From the NCBI RefSeq assembly GCF_004368965.1, contig NZ_SORO01000001.1:124001-188000 (forward strand): a stretch of 64,000 bases of DNA. Reading direction: 5' to 3'. The notes beneath the pieces are model-generated. The model was not told the DNA's origin and did no database searches. It saw nothing but the letters and a program-made list of their open reading frames with translations. Position 1 is the stretch's first letter, and each line of letters starts with the position of its first letter. Shown here piece after piece: positions 18,978 to 27,091 of the stretch. Both the position numbers and the translations under genes were made by a program. This stretch comes from Leptospira meyeri. GTDB taxonomy: Bacteria; Spirochaetota; Leptospiria; Leptospirales; Leptospiraceae.

Positions 18978-19658
18978 ATGAAAGAATATATTGTTGCAGC
19001 AGTGGGAAAGTGGAACCGCGAGTTATTCGAATGCGAATCCAAGTTAATACCTGGTAAATGGAAATTTGTAGATAATCCGGAAAGTTTAGATCTTGTTCTA
19101 GCAGATTCGAGTCCAAGATACATTTTTTTTCCACATTGGAGGTGGATAGTTCCTCCGCGGATTCTTAACCAGTATGAATGTATCTGTTTTCATATGACAG
19201 ATGTACCTTACGGAAGAGGTGGATCTCCTTTGCAGAATTTAATCATTCGAGGTCACAAGGAAACAGTCCTGACAGCACTTCGAATGGAGAAGGGATTGGA
19301 TACAGGACCTGTGTATATGAAGCTTCCTTTGGATTTAAACGGTTCCGCCGAAGAAATTTATACCCGAACATCTACTTTGACTTGGAAGATGATTTCTGAA
19401 TTTGTATCGAATGAACCCCGAGCGACTCCACAAGAAGGAGAGCCAGTTATTTTTAAACGCAGGAAACCAGAAGAAAGCGAATTGCCTGAAACATTGGAGT
19501 TAGAAAAAATTTATGATTTTATACGGATGTTAGATGCAGATGGTTATCCCAATGCGTATATTAATTTTGGAAACTATCAATTAAAATTTAACCAGGCAAA
19601 ATACTTGGATGGAAAACTATCAGCAAACGTAGAATTTATTTTGAAAGAAGAATTATGA
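18978..19658 (+). CDS. Formyltransferase-like protein 2
   Basis: A 226-residue protein related to the first formyltransferase but distinct. CFHMTDVPYGRGGSPLQNLI and GLDTGPVYMKL are the core blocks; H72 and D108 align with the catalytic His and Asp, and again the preceding Asn position is not Asn (C70). FFPHWRWIVP upstream is a conserved block of this subfamily in nonulosonate clusters. Residues 150-226 form a C-terminal domain resembling that of tRNA formyltransferase (KRRKPEES). It starts 5 bp after the deacetylase gene and ends with a 4-base overlap with pseI. Confidence 0.8.
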   Translation: MKEYIVAAVGKWNRELFECESKLIPGKWKFVDNPESLDLVLADSSPRYIFFPHWRWIVPPRILNQYECICFHMTDVPYGRGGSPLQNLIIRGHKETVLTALRMEKGLDTGPVYMKLPLDLNGSAEEIYTRTSTLTWKMISEFVSNEPRATPQEGEPVIFKRRKPEESELPETLELEKIYDFIRMLDADGYPNAYINFGNYQLKFNQAKYLDGKLSANVEFILKEEL

Positions 19659-20701
19659 ATACAATAACAATTAATCAACGAAAAATTGGAAAAGAATTTC
19701 CTCCTTATATCATCGCTGAGCTTTCGGCTAATCATAATGGTAAGATTGAGCGTGCATTGGAAACTATTAAATTCGCCAAAGAATCTGGTGCAGATGCAAT
19801 CAAAATTCAAACATATACTGCTGATACAATGACAATCGATTGTGATAAAGAAGACTTCCAGATTCACGGTGGTCTTTGGGATGGATATAAACTATATGAT
19901 CTATATAAATGGGCAGAAACTCCTTTTGAATGGCATAAAGAGATTTTTGATTATGCAAAAAAAATTGGAATCACAATATTTTCTACTCCGTTTGATGAAA
20001 CAGCTGTAGACCTCCTCGAAAATTTGAATGCCCCCGCTTATAAAGTTGCTTCTTTTGAAGCAACTGATTTGCCTCTGATTCGTTATATAGCATCTACAAA
20101 AAAGCCTATGATCATGTCGACTGGAATGGCCAATTATCAAGAGATACTAGAGATGGTGGACGCAGCAAGGAGTGGAGGGTGTAAGGATTTGATTTTACTA
20201 CATTGTATCAGCAGTTATCCTGCTCCGATAGATCAATCAAATTTGCTAACGATCCCTGATATGCGAGAGAAATTCGGGGTTCAAATTGGCCTTTCTGATC
20301 ATACCCTAACAAATACGGCTTCCATTACGTCAGTTGCTTTAGGTGCGACTGTTATCGAAAAACACTTCATTATCGATCGATCTGAGAAGGGGCCGGACTC
20401 TGAATTTTCTATCACCCCTGAAGAACTAAATGCCCTATGCCGCGAAACAAAGGACGCATGGCTTGCGTTAGGTGTAGCAGGTTATGATCGTAAGCCGGCA
20501 GAAGAAGCAAATTTAGTATTTAGAAGATCACTATATTTTATCAAAGATTTGAAAGCTGGGGATACAATTAAAAAGGGAGATATTCGTCGAATACGTCCAG
20601 GATATGGCTTGGCTCCGAAGTATGCAGAAGAATTGATTGGCAAAAAACTGAAACAAGATGTTACCGTTGGAACCGCCGTAAAATGGGAGTTATTGGGTTA
20701 A
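19655..20701 (+). CDS. pseI: Pseudaminic acid synthase
   Basis: A 348-residue NeuB-family enzyme that condenses the 6-deoxy sugar with phosphoenolpyruvate. IIAELSANHNG near the start, ADAIKIQTYT, and GLSDHT are NeuB signatures; GLWDGYKLYDLYKWAETPFE is the subtype block typical of PseI rather than NeuB or LegI. The C-terminal 60 residues form the SAF antifreeze-like lid (RRSLYF to RPGYGLAP). It begins with ATGA overlapping formyltransferase 2, so the modified precursor and the synthase are co-translated. Confidence 0.93.
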   Translation: MNTITINQRKIGKEFPPYIIAELSANHNGKIERALETIKFAKESGADAIKIQTYTADTMTIDCDKEDFQIHGGLWDGYKLYDLYKWAETPFEWHKEIFDYAKKIGITIFSTPFDETAVDLLENLNAPAYKVASFEATDLPLIRYIASTKKPMIMSTGMANYQEILEMVDAARSGGCKDLILLHCISSYPAPIDQSNLLTIPDMREKFGVQIGLSDHTLTNTASITSVALGATVIEKHFIIDRSEKGPDSEFSITPEELNALCRETKDAWLALGVAGYDRKPAEEANLVFRRSLYFIKDLKAGDTIKKGDIRRIRPGYGLAPKYAEELIGKKLKQDVTVGTAVKWELLG

Positions 20702-20704
20702 TTT

Positions 20705-21454
20705 ATGGAAAAGGTTAAAACTAAAATAGTTGCTACGATCGAAGCAAGGATGACTTCCTCTCGATTACCAGGGAAAGTATTAAAGGAAGTATTGAATAAG
20801 CCAATGTTGTATTATTTAGTGCAACGGTTGAGAATGGTTCCTTCAATTGATGAAATTGTTTTAGCCACGACAATAAACAAAACGGATGATGTTTTAATCG
20901 ATTTTGCCAAAAATGAGGGAATTTCTTATTTTCGGGGAAGTGAAGATGATGTTATGTCCAGAGTTGTGGGTGCAGGAGAATCTGCTAAGGCTGATGTCAT
21001 TGTCGAAATAACAGCAGACTGTCCTATTATTGATCCAGCTGTAGTCGATCAAACAATACAATTATATTTACATAATCCATGTGATTATGCAAGTAATGTA
21101 GTCGTACGTTCCTATCCCATAGGAATGGATACACAAGTTTTTTCATTAGATACACTTAAAAAATCTTTCAATATGACTGAAGACAAGTTAGATAGGGAAC
21201 ATGTCACAAGACATATCAGACAAAATCCCGATTTGTTCAAACAAGTTCATTTAGTGTCATCTTATTTGGATTATTGGCCAGAACTTGCGGTAACTTTGGA
21301 TGAGGCTTCTGATTATGAGTTAATCAAAAAAATCATAGAATATTTTTATGAAAAAAATCCATATTTTTCTTGTGCAGACATCGTTGCGCTAATCAAGGAA
21401 AAGGAGTCTTGGCTTGAGATAAACCGGGATGTAAAGAGAAAAGGTCTCAATTGA
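20705..21454 (+). CDS. SpsF-like cytidylyltransferase
   Basis: A 249-residue stand-alone NTP-transferase related to the N-terminal domain of the fusion protein: IEARMTSSRLPGKVLKEV, then FRGSEDDVMSRV, EITADCPIIDP and LDREHVTRHIR. In Bacillus sps operons SpsF sits beside the NeuB-like SpsE and the PseG-like SpsG and is taken to be the CMP-sugar synthetase. No canonical PseF/NeuA (ARGGSK motif) is present in the window, so this protein is the best candidate to activate the nonulosonic acid. It starts 3 bp after pseI. Confidence 0.85.
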   Translation: MEKVKTKIVATIEARMTSSRLPGKVLKEVLNKPMLYYLVQRLRMVPSIDEIVLATTINKTDDVLIDFAKNEGISYFRGSEDDVMSRVVGAGESAKADVIVEITADCPIIDPAVVDQTIQLYLHNPCDYASNVVVRSYPIGMDTQVFSLDTLKKSFNMTEDKLDREHVTRHIRQNPDLFKQVHLVSSYLDYWPELAVTLDEASDYELIKKIIEYFYEKNPYFSCADIVALIKEKESWLEINRDVKRKGLN

Positions 21455-22443
21455 AACAATACTCAGCTGCAGTAGTAGGGCTTGGTAGTATCGGTCAGGG
21501 TCTCGATTACGATCAGGATATTGATCGAAATGATATTTGTTTAACACATACATCCGCATATTTCCAACACAATGGATTTCACTTGGTTGCTGGTGTTGAT
21601 ACCTTGGGCAGTTTTCGGGAGAAATTCAGTGCCAAATATAAATCACCTGCTTTTGAAACTGTTTCCGAATTAAAAAAATATAATCCAGATGTCATATCTA
21701 TCTGTGTTCCAAGTCATTTGCACAAATCTATTTTTGATGAAGTAATAGACCTCGGGCCGAAAGCCATTGTTTGTGAAAAACCAATTTGTGATAGTATAAA
21801 CGATGCCGATGAAATGGTGAAAAAAGCCCAGTCAAAACAATGTCTACTACTTGTAAACTTTATACGTCGTTTTGAAAAAGGACATGTTGAATTAAAGAAA
21901 AAATTTGATAGAAATGAATTTGGGAAAATTCGTAAAGTCTCAGTGTTTTATTCTAAAGGTGTTTTGAATAACGGATCCCATTTCATAAATCTGTTATCAT
22001 TTTTCTTTGGAGAACCTACTTATTGTAAGGTGCTTAAAGTTGGAAATGTTTTGGGAAATTCAGATCTCGAACCGGATTTTCTTCTCCATTTTGAAAACGG
22101 AGTGGATGCGTACTTTATGGCAGGGAATGAAGATGATTTTTCAGTTAAGGAAATTGTGTTTTTAACTGAGAAGGGAATCATCAATTACCAACAAGGTGGA
22201 GTAAAGATAGAATATTTTCCCGTTGAAACAAGTTCTGTATTTAAAGATTATAAAATTAAATCATTCAATAGTCAGCTTGTAACTACCGATTTCAATCGAT
22301 ACCAGTGGTATACAATGGATGCACTGTATAATTATTTGGAAAATGAAATTGATTGTGAATCAGACGGTAGTTCTGCGTTAAATACTCAGTTAGTAGTAGA
22401 TCAAATTTTCTCTCAATGTTCGAATATGGAAGGAATGAATTAA
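21451..22443 (+). CDS. Gfo/Idh/MocA-family sugar oxidoreductase
   Basis: A 330-residue NAD(P)-dependent sugar dehydrogenase. AAVVGLGSIGQG forms the Rossmann loop; E109-K110-P111 (CEKPI) is the family's signature with the catalytic lysine; FIRRFEKG follows. The TTG start at 21451 overlaps the SpsF stop (TTGA), and the gene is followed without a gap by a DegT aminotransferase. The oxidoreductase-aminotransferase pair could oxidise and aminate a nucleotide sugar, as WbpB/WbpE do, although no WbpA-like dehydrogenase is seen here. The substrate is unknown. Confidence 0.85.
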   Translation: MKQYSAAVVGLGSIGQGLDYDQDIDRNDICLTHTSAYFQHNGFHLVAGVDTLGSFREKFSAKYKSPAFETVSELKKYNPDVISICVPSHLHKSIFDEVIDLGPKAIVCEKPICDSINDADEMVKKAQSKQCLLLVNFIRRFEKGHVELKKKFDRNEFGKIRKVSVFYSKGVLNNGSHFINLLSFFFGEPTYCKVLKVGNVLGNSDLEPDFLLHFENGVDAYFMAGNEDDFSVKEIVFLTEKGIINYQQGGVKIEYFPVETSSVFKDYKIKSFNSQLVTTDFNRYQWYTMDALYNYLENEIDCESDGSSALNTQLVVDQIFSQCSNMEGMN

Positions 22444-23718
22444 ATGGAAAAGTTAGCTTACTTAGGTGGCAAAAAAACTATTAATAAAGAATTAAAACCA
22501 TATATTTCCTTTGGAAAAGAGGAAATTGAATCGGTTCAATCTGTTTTGCAATCTGGTGAATTGTCTCGATTCTATGGTTCTTGGCATGAAGATTTTTTCG
22601 GTGGTAAGAAAGTAAAGGAATTTGAATCAAACTGGTCCAAAGAATTTGGAATTGAGTATTCAGTAAGTGTAAATTCAGCAACATCCGGTTTAATAGCCGC
22701 CTTAGGAGCCGTTGGTGTAGAACCTTTTGACGAAGTTTTAGTAAGTCCTTGGACTATGTGTGCTTCTGCCACTGCTATTTTAGTTTGGAATGCAATACCA
22801 GTGTTTGTTGATATCAATCCTGATAATTTTAATATTGATCCATCAAAAATTAGGTCATTGATCACAAAAAAAACGAAAGCTATTGTTGTACCTGATATTT
22901 TTGGTCAATCGGCTCAGCTTACTGAAATTTTGAAAATAGCAAAAGAATTCGGTTTAAAAGTAATTGAAGATGCCTCACAAGCTCCGGGAGCAATGTATAG
23001 GGGAAAAAAAGTAGGCACTAATGCCGATATTGGTGTGTTTAGTTTGAATTACCATAAACATATCCATACTGGAGAAGGCGGAATTTGTGTTACTGCAGAT
23101 GCAAAACTTGCAGAAAGACTGCAATTGATACGAAATCATGCGGAGGCAGTAGTCGGTCCCAAAGGTGAAATTGATATCTCTAATATGATTGGTTTTAATT
23201 TTAGATTGGGAGAAATTGAGTCAGCAATTGGAATTGAACAACTAAAAAAACTCCCTTCAATTGCTGAACAGCGGATTCGTGCTGGTGCACTTTTAAACGA
23301 AGGTTTGAAAGATTTAAAAGGATTAAAACTTCCTGTACCATTGGATGGATGTACACACGTTTATTATATGTATGGTTTGATTGTTGATTTTGATTCGTTA
23401 GGCATTACTCGTGAGAAGTTAATTGAGGTTTTAACTGCAGAGGGAATCCCTAGTTTAAGGCCGAGTTATTTAAATATTCATCTACTTCCCATGTACCAAA
23501 AAAGAATTGCTTATGGTAAATCGGGTTTTCCATGGATTTCTCCTGGTGAGACAAGTAAAGTTACCTATGAAAAAGGAATCTGCCCTATTGCAGAGAACCT
23601 CCAAGATAAGAGTTACATTGGTTTTTATTTTGGCGGTTTTGCTCTGGACGATGAAGAAATTAACTTATTAATTGCAGCCTTTCATAAAGTTTGGAATCAA
23701 TTAGACTTAATTAAATGA
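22444..23718 (+). CDS. DegT/DnrJ/EryC1/StrS aminotransferase
   Basis: A 424-residue PLP enzyme, about 40 residues longer than PseC. The likely Schiff-base lysine is K205 in FSLNYHKHIHTGEGG and the PLP-contact block is EDASQAPGA. The HKHIHTGEGG form rather than FHPxKxxTTGEGG places it in a different subgroup, closer to GDP-perosamine or aminocyclitol transaminases. It follows the Gfo/Idh gene directly and overlaps the next gene by 4 bases. It probably aminates the keto-sugar produced by its neighbour. Confidence 0.87.
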   Translation: MEKLAYLGGKKTINKELKPYISFGKEEIESVQSVLQSGELSRFYGSWHEDFFGGKKVKEFESNWSKEFGIEYSVSVNSATSGLIAALGAVGVEPFDEVLVSPWTMCASATAILVWNAIPVFVDINPDNFNIDPSKIRSLITKKTKAIVVPDIFGQSAQLTEILKIAKEFGLKVIEDASQAPGAMYRGKKVGTNADIGVFSLNYHKHIHTGEGGICVTADAKLAERLQLIRNHAEAVVGPKGEIDISNMIGFNFRLGEIESAIGIEQLKKLPSIAEQRIRAGALLNEGLKDLKGLKLPVPLDGCTHVYYMYGLIVDFDSLGITREKLIEVLTAEGIPSLRPSYLNIHLLPMYQKRIAYGKSGFPWISPGETSKVTYEKGICPIAENLQDKSYIGFYFGGFALDDEEINLLIAAFHKVWNQLDLIK

Positions 23719-24719
23719 AAAAATTTTCTTTGTTACCAAATCTCAGTGGCAAAGGGGTATTTGTATTTAGTGATCCAGGTGGAGCTAAGCCAGTTTTAGC
23801 ATTTTTGAAGTTAAATCATAAACTTCAAAACTACAAAGTTTTTTCTGATAGAAGTTATGATTTTTTCTCCGACTTTGATATTCCGGTCACAATTTATACG
23901 GAAGGTGATGAGTTAAAATTTGGTGATACATTTGATGCAGATTTTCTTTTCACCGGTACATCAGTTAATTCATCAATCGAAGTTAAGTTTATAAAGGCAT
24001 TTAAGGAAAGGAAAATAAAAACCTATTCTTTTATCGATCATTATACTCGAATTTTGCCTAGATATGAGTGGGAAGGGGATTACTATTTTTCCGATGTAAT
24101 TTGTGTGTTGGATGAAGTTGCAGAGAAAATAGTTCGGTTAGAGATACCTAACGCAGATGTTATCGTTTCTGGAAATTATTTTCAAGAATACATTCGAAAT
24201 TGGATTCCTAAAGTAAGTAGGGAAACATTTCTACAAAATCTTGGAATTGCCAATACCAAAAAAATCATACTTTTTGCTCCAGATCCAATTAGCCGTGCGA
24301 ATCATTTAGACCGTTATGGAAAATCTGAATACGGATTTGATGAATACAGTGTTTTTCAAAATCTTTTAAGAGCGTTACCAAAAGAATCTCAATCAGAATA
24401 TGTAGTTGTGATTAAGATGCATCCGAACCAGGATAAAGAAACTTTTTTATCATTCATTAAAGATTCCGGAGCGAATGTCATCATAGGTGATCAGTTCCAC
24501 ACTTTAACTTTATTATACTATTCAAACATTATTGTTGGTATGTTTTCCAATATATTGATAGAAGGTAATATATTGGGAGCGAAGGTAATTCGGTGTTTGA
24601 TCGACCTTAAGTGTGATGATCCCTTCGAAGGCAAAAATGTTGGTGAACCAGCCTATGAATTAAATCAAATGAAAGATCTTATTCTCAATTACCTCAATGA
24701 CCAGGATGATTCAAAATGA
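23715..24719 (+). CDS. Putative GT-B-like glycan biosynthesis protein
   Basis: A 334-residue soluble protein I cannot assign to a named family. A Rossmann-like N-terminus (GVFVFSDPGGAKPVLAF) is followed by VIKMHPNQDK and then LLYYSNIIVGMFSNILIEG, the layout of the nucleotide-binding half of UDP-GlcNAc-epimerase-like and CDP-glycerol-transferase-like GT-B proteins. Position between an aminotransferase and a GNAT suggests that it either transfers or processes the unusual sugar made by this module. It overlaps both neighbours by 4 bases (ATGA). Confidence 0.65.
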   Translation: MKKFSLLPNLSGKGVFVFSDPGGAKPVLAFLKLNHKLQNYKVFSDRSYDFFSDFDIPVTIYTEGDELKFGDTFDADFLFTGTSVNSSIEVKFIKAFKERKIKTYSFIDHYTRILPRYEWEGDYYFSDVICVLDEVAEKIVRLEIPNADVIVSGNYFQEYIRNWIPKVSRETFLQNLGIANTKKIILFAPDPISRANHLDRYGKSEYGFDEYSVFQNLLRALPKESQSEYVVVIKMHPNQDKETFLSFIKDSGANVIIGDQFHTLTLLYYSNIIVGMFSNILIEGNILGAKVIRCLIDLKCDDPFEGKNVGEPAYELNQMKDLILNYLNDQDDSK

Positions 24720-25261
24720 TTTTACCAAATGAATTCTTATCAGCTGATGGACTATATTTAAGAGGATTACAACCTGAAGATGCTGCCGGAAACTATTTAA
24801 AATGGTTTAATGATCCTGAAGTTTGTTTTGGAAATTCGCATGGTGTTTTTCCGGTTAATCAAAAATCTTTAGTAGAATATATCGATAATTCTTATAAATC
24901 AAACCAACAATTGGTTTTTGCAATGATCGAGAATAAAAACCGCACGCACATTGGTAATATTTCTCTGCAAGGTATCAATTGGATAAACCGAACAGCTGAA
25001 TTCGCTATATTTCTCGGTGAAAAATCTTATTGGGGGAAGGGTTTGGCACTCCAAGCTGGAAACTTAATCGTTCAGCATGGTTTTAAAGTGATGAACTTAA
25101 ATCGTATTTATTGTGGTACTTTTTCTAACAATCAGGGAATGATAAAATTAGCGAAAGCATTGAAAATGACCCAAGAGGGAGTTCGTAGAAAAGCTATTTA
25201 TAAAAATGGCATATACCTAGATATGATTGAGTTTGGTGTTTTGCGGGATGAGTTTCTTTGA
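24716..25261 (+). CDS. GNAT N-acetyltransferase (second copy)
   Basis: A 181-residue acetyltransferase clearly paralogous to the one at 14097: both share YLRGLQ, FNDPEV or LNDPEV, HIGNI, and the FLGEKSYWGKGLALQAG type cofactor loop. It closes the nonulosonate module and is followed by a 65-bp AT-rich gap. It probably acylates the amino group installed by the DegT enzyme at 22444. The ATG at 24716 overlaps the preceding stop (ATGA). Confidence 0.82.
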   Translation: MILPNEFLSADGLYLRGLQPEDAAGNYLKWFNDPEVCFGNSHGVFPVNQKSLVEYIDNSYKSNQQLVFAMIENKNRTHIGNISLQGINWINRTAEFAIFLGEKSYWGKGLALQAGNLIVQHGFKVMNLNRIYCGTFSNNQGMIKLAKALKMTQEGVRRKAIYKNGIYLDMIEFGVLRDEFL

Positions 25262-25326
25262 GATTACAAATTCGTTTTAAATCAAAGTTTTATCACATTG
25301 ATTAGGGTAGTTTAAAAATTTAAGTT

Positions 25327-27078
25327 ATGAAAATACTCGCCTTTGCTCCGCATTCATATTTGTGGCCACATGCATTTCCTGAAGCTCAAGTTTTGCATTC
25401 ATTACGAGCGCAGGGTGCCGAAATATTGTATGTTGGGTGTGGAGAGGCACTGAATTCCTGGTGTATTCCGATGGAATCGACCGGTGCCGACGAATCACTG
25501 GAAGAGGCAAAAAAGAAAGAAATCTGCATTCAATGTGTAGAGAATAATAAAAAAATTAATAACATCTTTCATTTTTCGCACACAACCATAGCGGAAATAC
25601 TTCAAAGGGAAGACTTTGAATCGATTGAAGAAATTATGAATTCGTTGTCTGCCAGAAACGTAATGGATTTTCAATTAGATGGGCTGAGTTTTGGAAGGTA
25701 TTCATTATATAATCATTTCCTTCAGCATAAAAAAATTGAATTTGTTATCGATGAAGATTCATGGGATGCAGTTCGATTGCACTTGATTACTTGCCTTCGG
25801 TCTTATTTTGCTGGCAAACGACTCATCGAGAGTTATAAACCTGATGTTGTATTCTTTTATAGCTCAGGTTATTCTGTAAATTTAGTTGTACGTTTGTACG
25901 CAGAGGCGAAGCAAATCCCATGTTATTCTGTTTTTGCCGGTTCCAATTGGTCAAATCGCCTTAAAACCATTCATATCGCAAAAAAGAATTCGTTTACCCA
26001 TTTTTATGAAAGAGATGAACTGTGGAAAAAAAAATTTAGATTTCTTCCTGCCACTAAAGAATCTCTAAATAATGTGAAAAGTTTTCTTCATTTCATTTTA
26101 AAAGGTCAGAGTTCTTTTTTATATGGTGGGAAACCTTCCAGGAAGACTGCTAAAGAAATCAGGGATTTATTTCAAATTCCAGAAACCGCAAAAATAACAT
26201 TACTTGCAACAAGCAGCTATGATGAATTAAAATCTGCTCAATTAGTTGACGAATTACCGTTAGAAAAATCAGCAATATTTGCCAATCAAATAGAGTGGAT
26301 CAAGGAAACTGTTGAGTTCTATAAGGAAAAGACAGATTGTTTTTTGATAATACGAATTCATCCGCGCGAACTCCCAAATCAAAGAGATCAAGTGTTATCA
26401 AAACATTATATCGAACTAAAAAGAATATTTGATAACTTGCCCAAAAATGTTAAAGTGAATCTTCCAAGCGATCATCTTTCTTTTTATGATTTATTAGAGC
26501 ATATTGATTTCGGTTTAATTTCCTGGTCATCAGCTGGAAGAGATATGGCTGTATGGGGAATACCATTTATATCGTATCTTGATGATTATTCTTTTTATCC
26601 AAGAAGTGATCTCGGCAGTGTTGCTAAAAGTAAAGCTGAATATTTTGTACAAATTGACAAATTGATCTCAGATGACGGTTGGTCCTTTGACCGTATTATC
26701 AAAACCTTTCGATGGTTAGGTTTTGAAATGTATGATACTGTATTTGATATGAGTGATATCATTGATGATAGGCTGGTATTACTTGAAAGTTTTTTTTGGA
26801 GAAATTTGAGACGTGTTTTGAGGCGACTAAAATTGGATCATTTTCTAAAGCCACAACTAAGGGTTGCGAAGCAAGGAAAACTGATGTTCGAGCGAGTAGT
26901 TAGCGGTAGACCTACTGAAGAAATATTGGAAGTGGATAGGATGCGGTTGTCACCAGAGAAAGAATTAGATGAAGTGAAGGAAATTTTGAATTCAATATGC
27001 GAAGTTCAGTTCGGTGAAAATTGGAAAGAAAATTTATCTAGTAAGTTAAGAAATAATATTTTTGGGTATATTAAGTAA
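25327..27078 (+). CDS. Large GT-B-like surface carbohydrate protein
   Basis: A 583-residue protein without transmembrane segments. The N-terminal strand MKILAFAPHSYLWPHAFPEA and the C-terminal blocks FLIIRIHPRELPNQ, LLEHIDFGLISWSSAGRDMAVWGIPFI fit the two halves of a GT-B fold such as capsule-type transferases (KpsS/KpsC-like in spirit). A cysteine-rich stretch with CVENNKK lies near residue 60. The last 90 residues are basic and helical, which could bind the membrane. I cannot name donor or acceptor. Confidence 0.62.
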   Translation: MKILAFAPHSYLWPHAFPEAQVLHSLRAQGAEILYVGCGEALNSWCIPMESTGADESLEEAKKKEICIQCVENNKKINNIFHFSHTTIAEILQREDFESIEEIMNSLSARNVMDFQLDGLSFGRYSLYNHFLQHKKIEFVIDEDSWDAVRLHLITCLRSYFAGKRLIESYKPDVVFFYSSGYSVNLVVRLYAEAKQIPCYSVFAGSNWSNRLKTIHIAKKNSFTHFYERDELWKKKFRFLPATKESLNNVKSFLHFILKGQSSFLYGGKPSRKTAKEIRDLFQIPETAKITLLATSSYDELKSAQLVDELPLEKSAIFANQIEWIKETVEFYKEKTDCFLIIRIHPRELPNQRDQVLSKHYIELKRIFDNLPKNVKVNLPSDHLSFYDLLEHIDFGLISWSSAGRDMAVWGIPFISYLDDYSFYPRSDLGSVAKSKAEYFVQIDKLISDDGWSFDRIIKTFRWLGFEMYDTVFDMSDIIDDRLVLLESFFWRNLRRVLRRLKLDHFLKPQLRVAKQGKLMFERVVSGRPTEEILEVDRMRLSPEKELDEVKEILNSICEVQFGENWKENLSSKLRNNIFGYIK

Positions 27079-27091
27079 TGAGGATGAAGGC

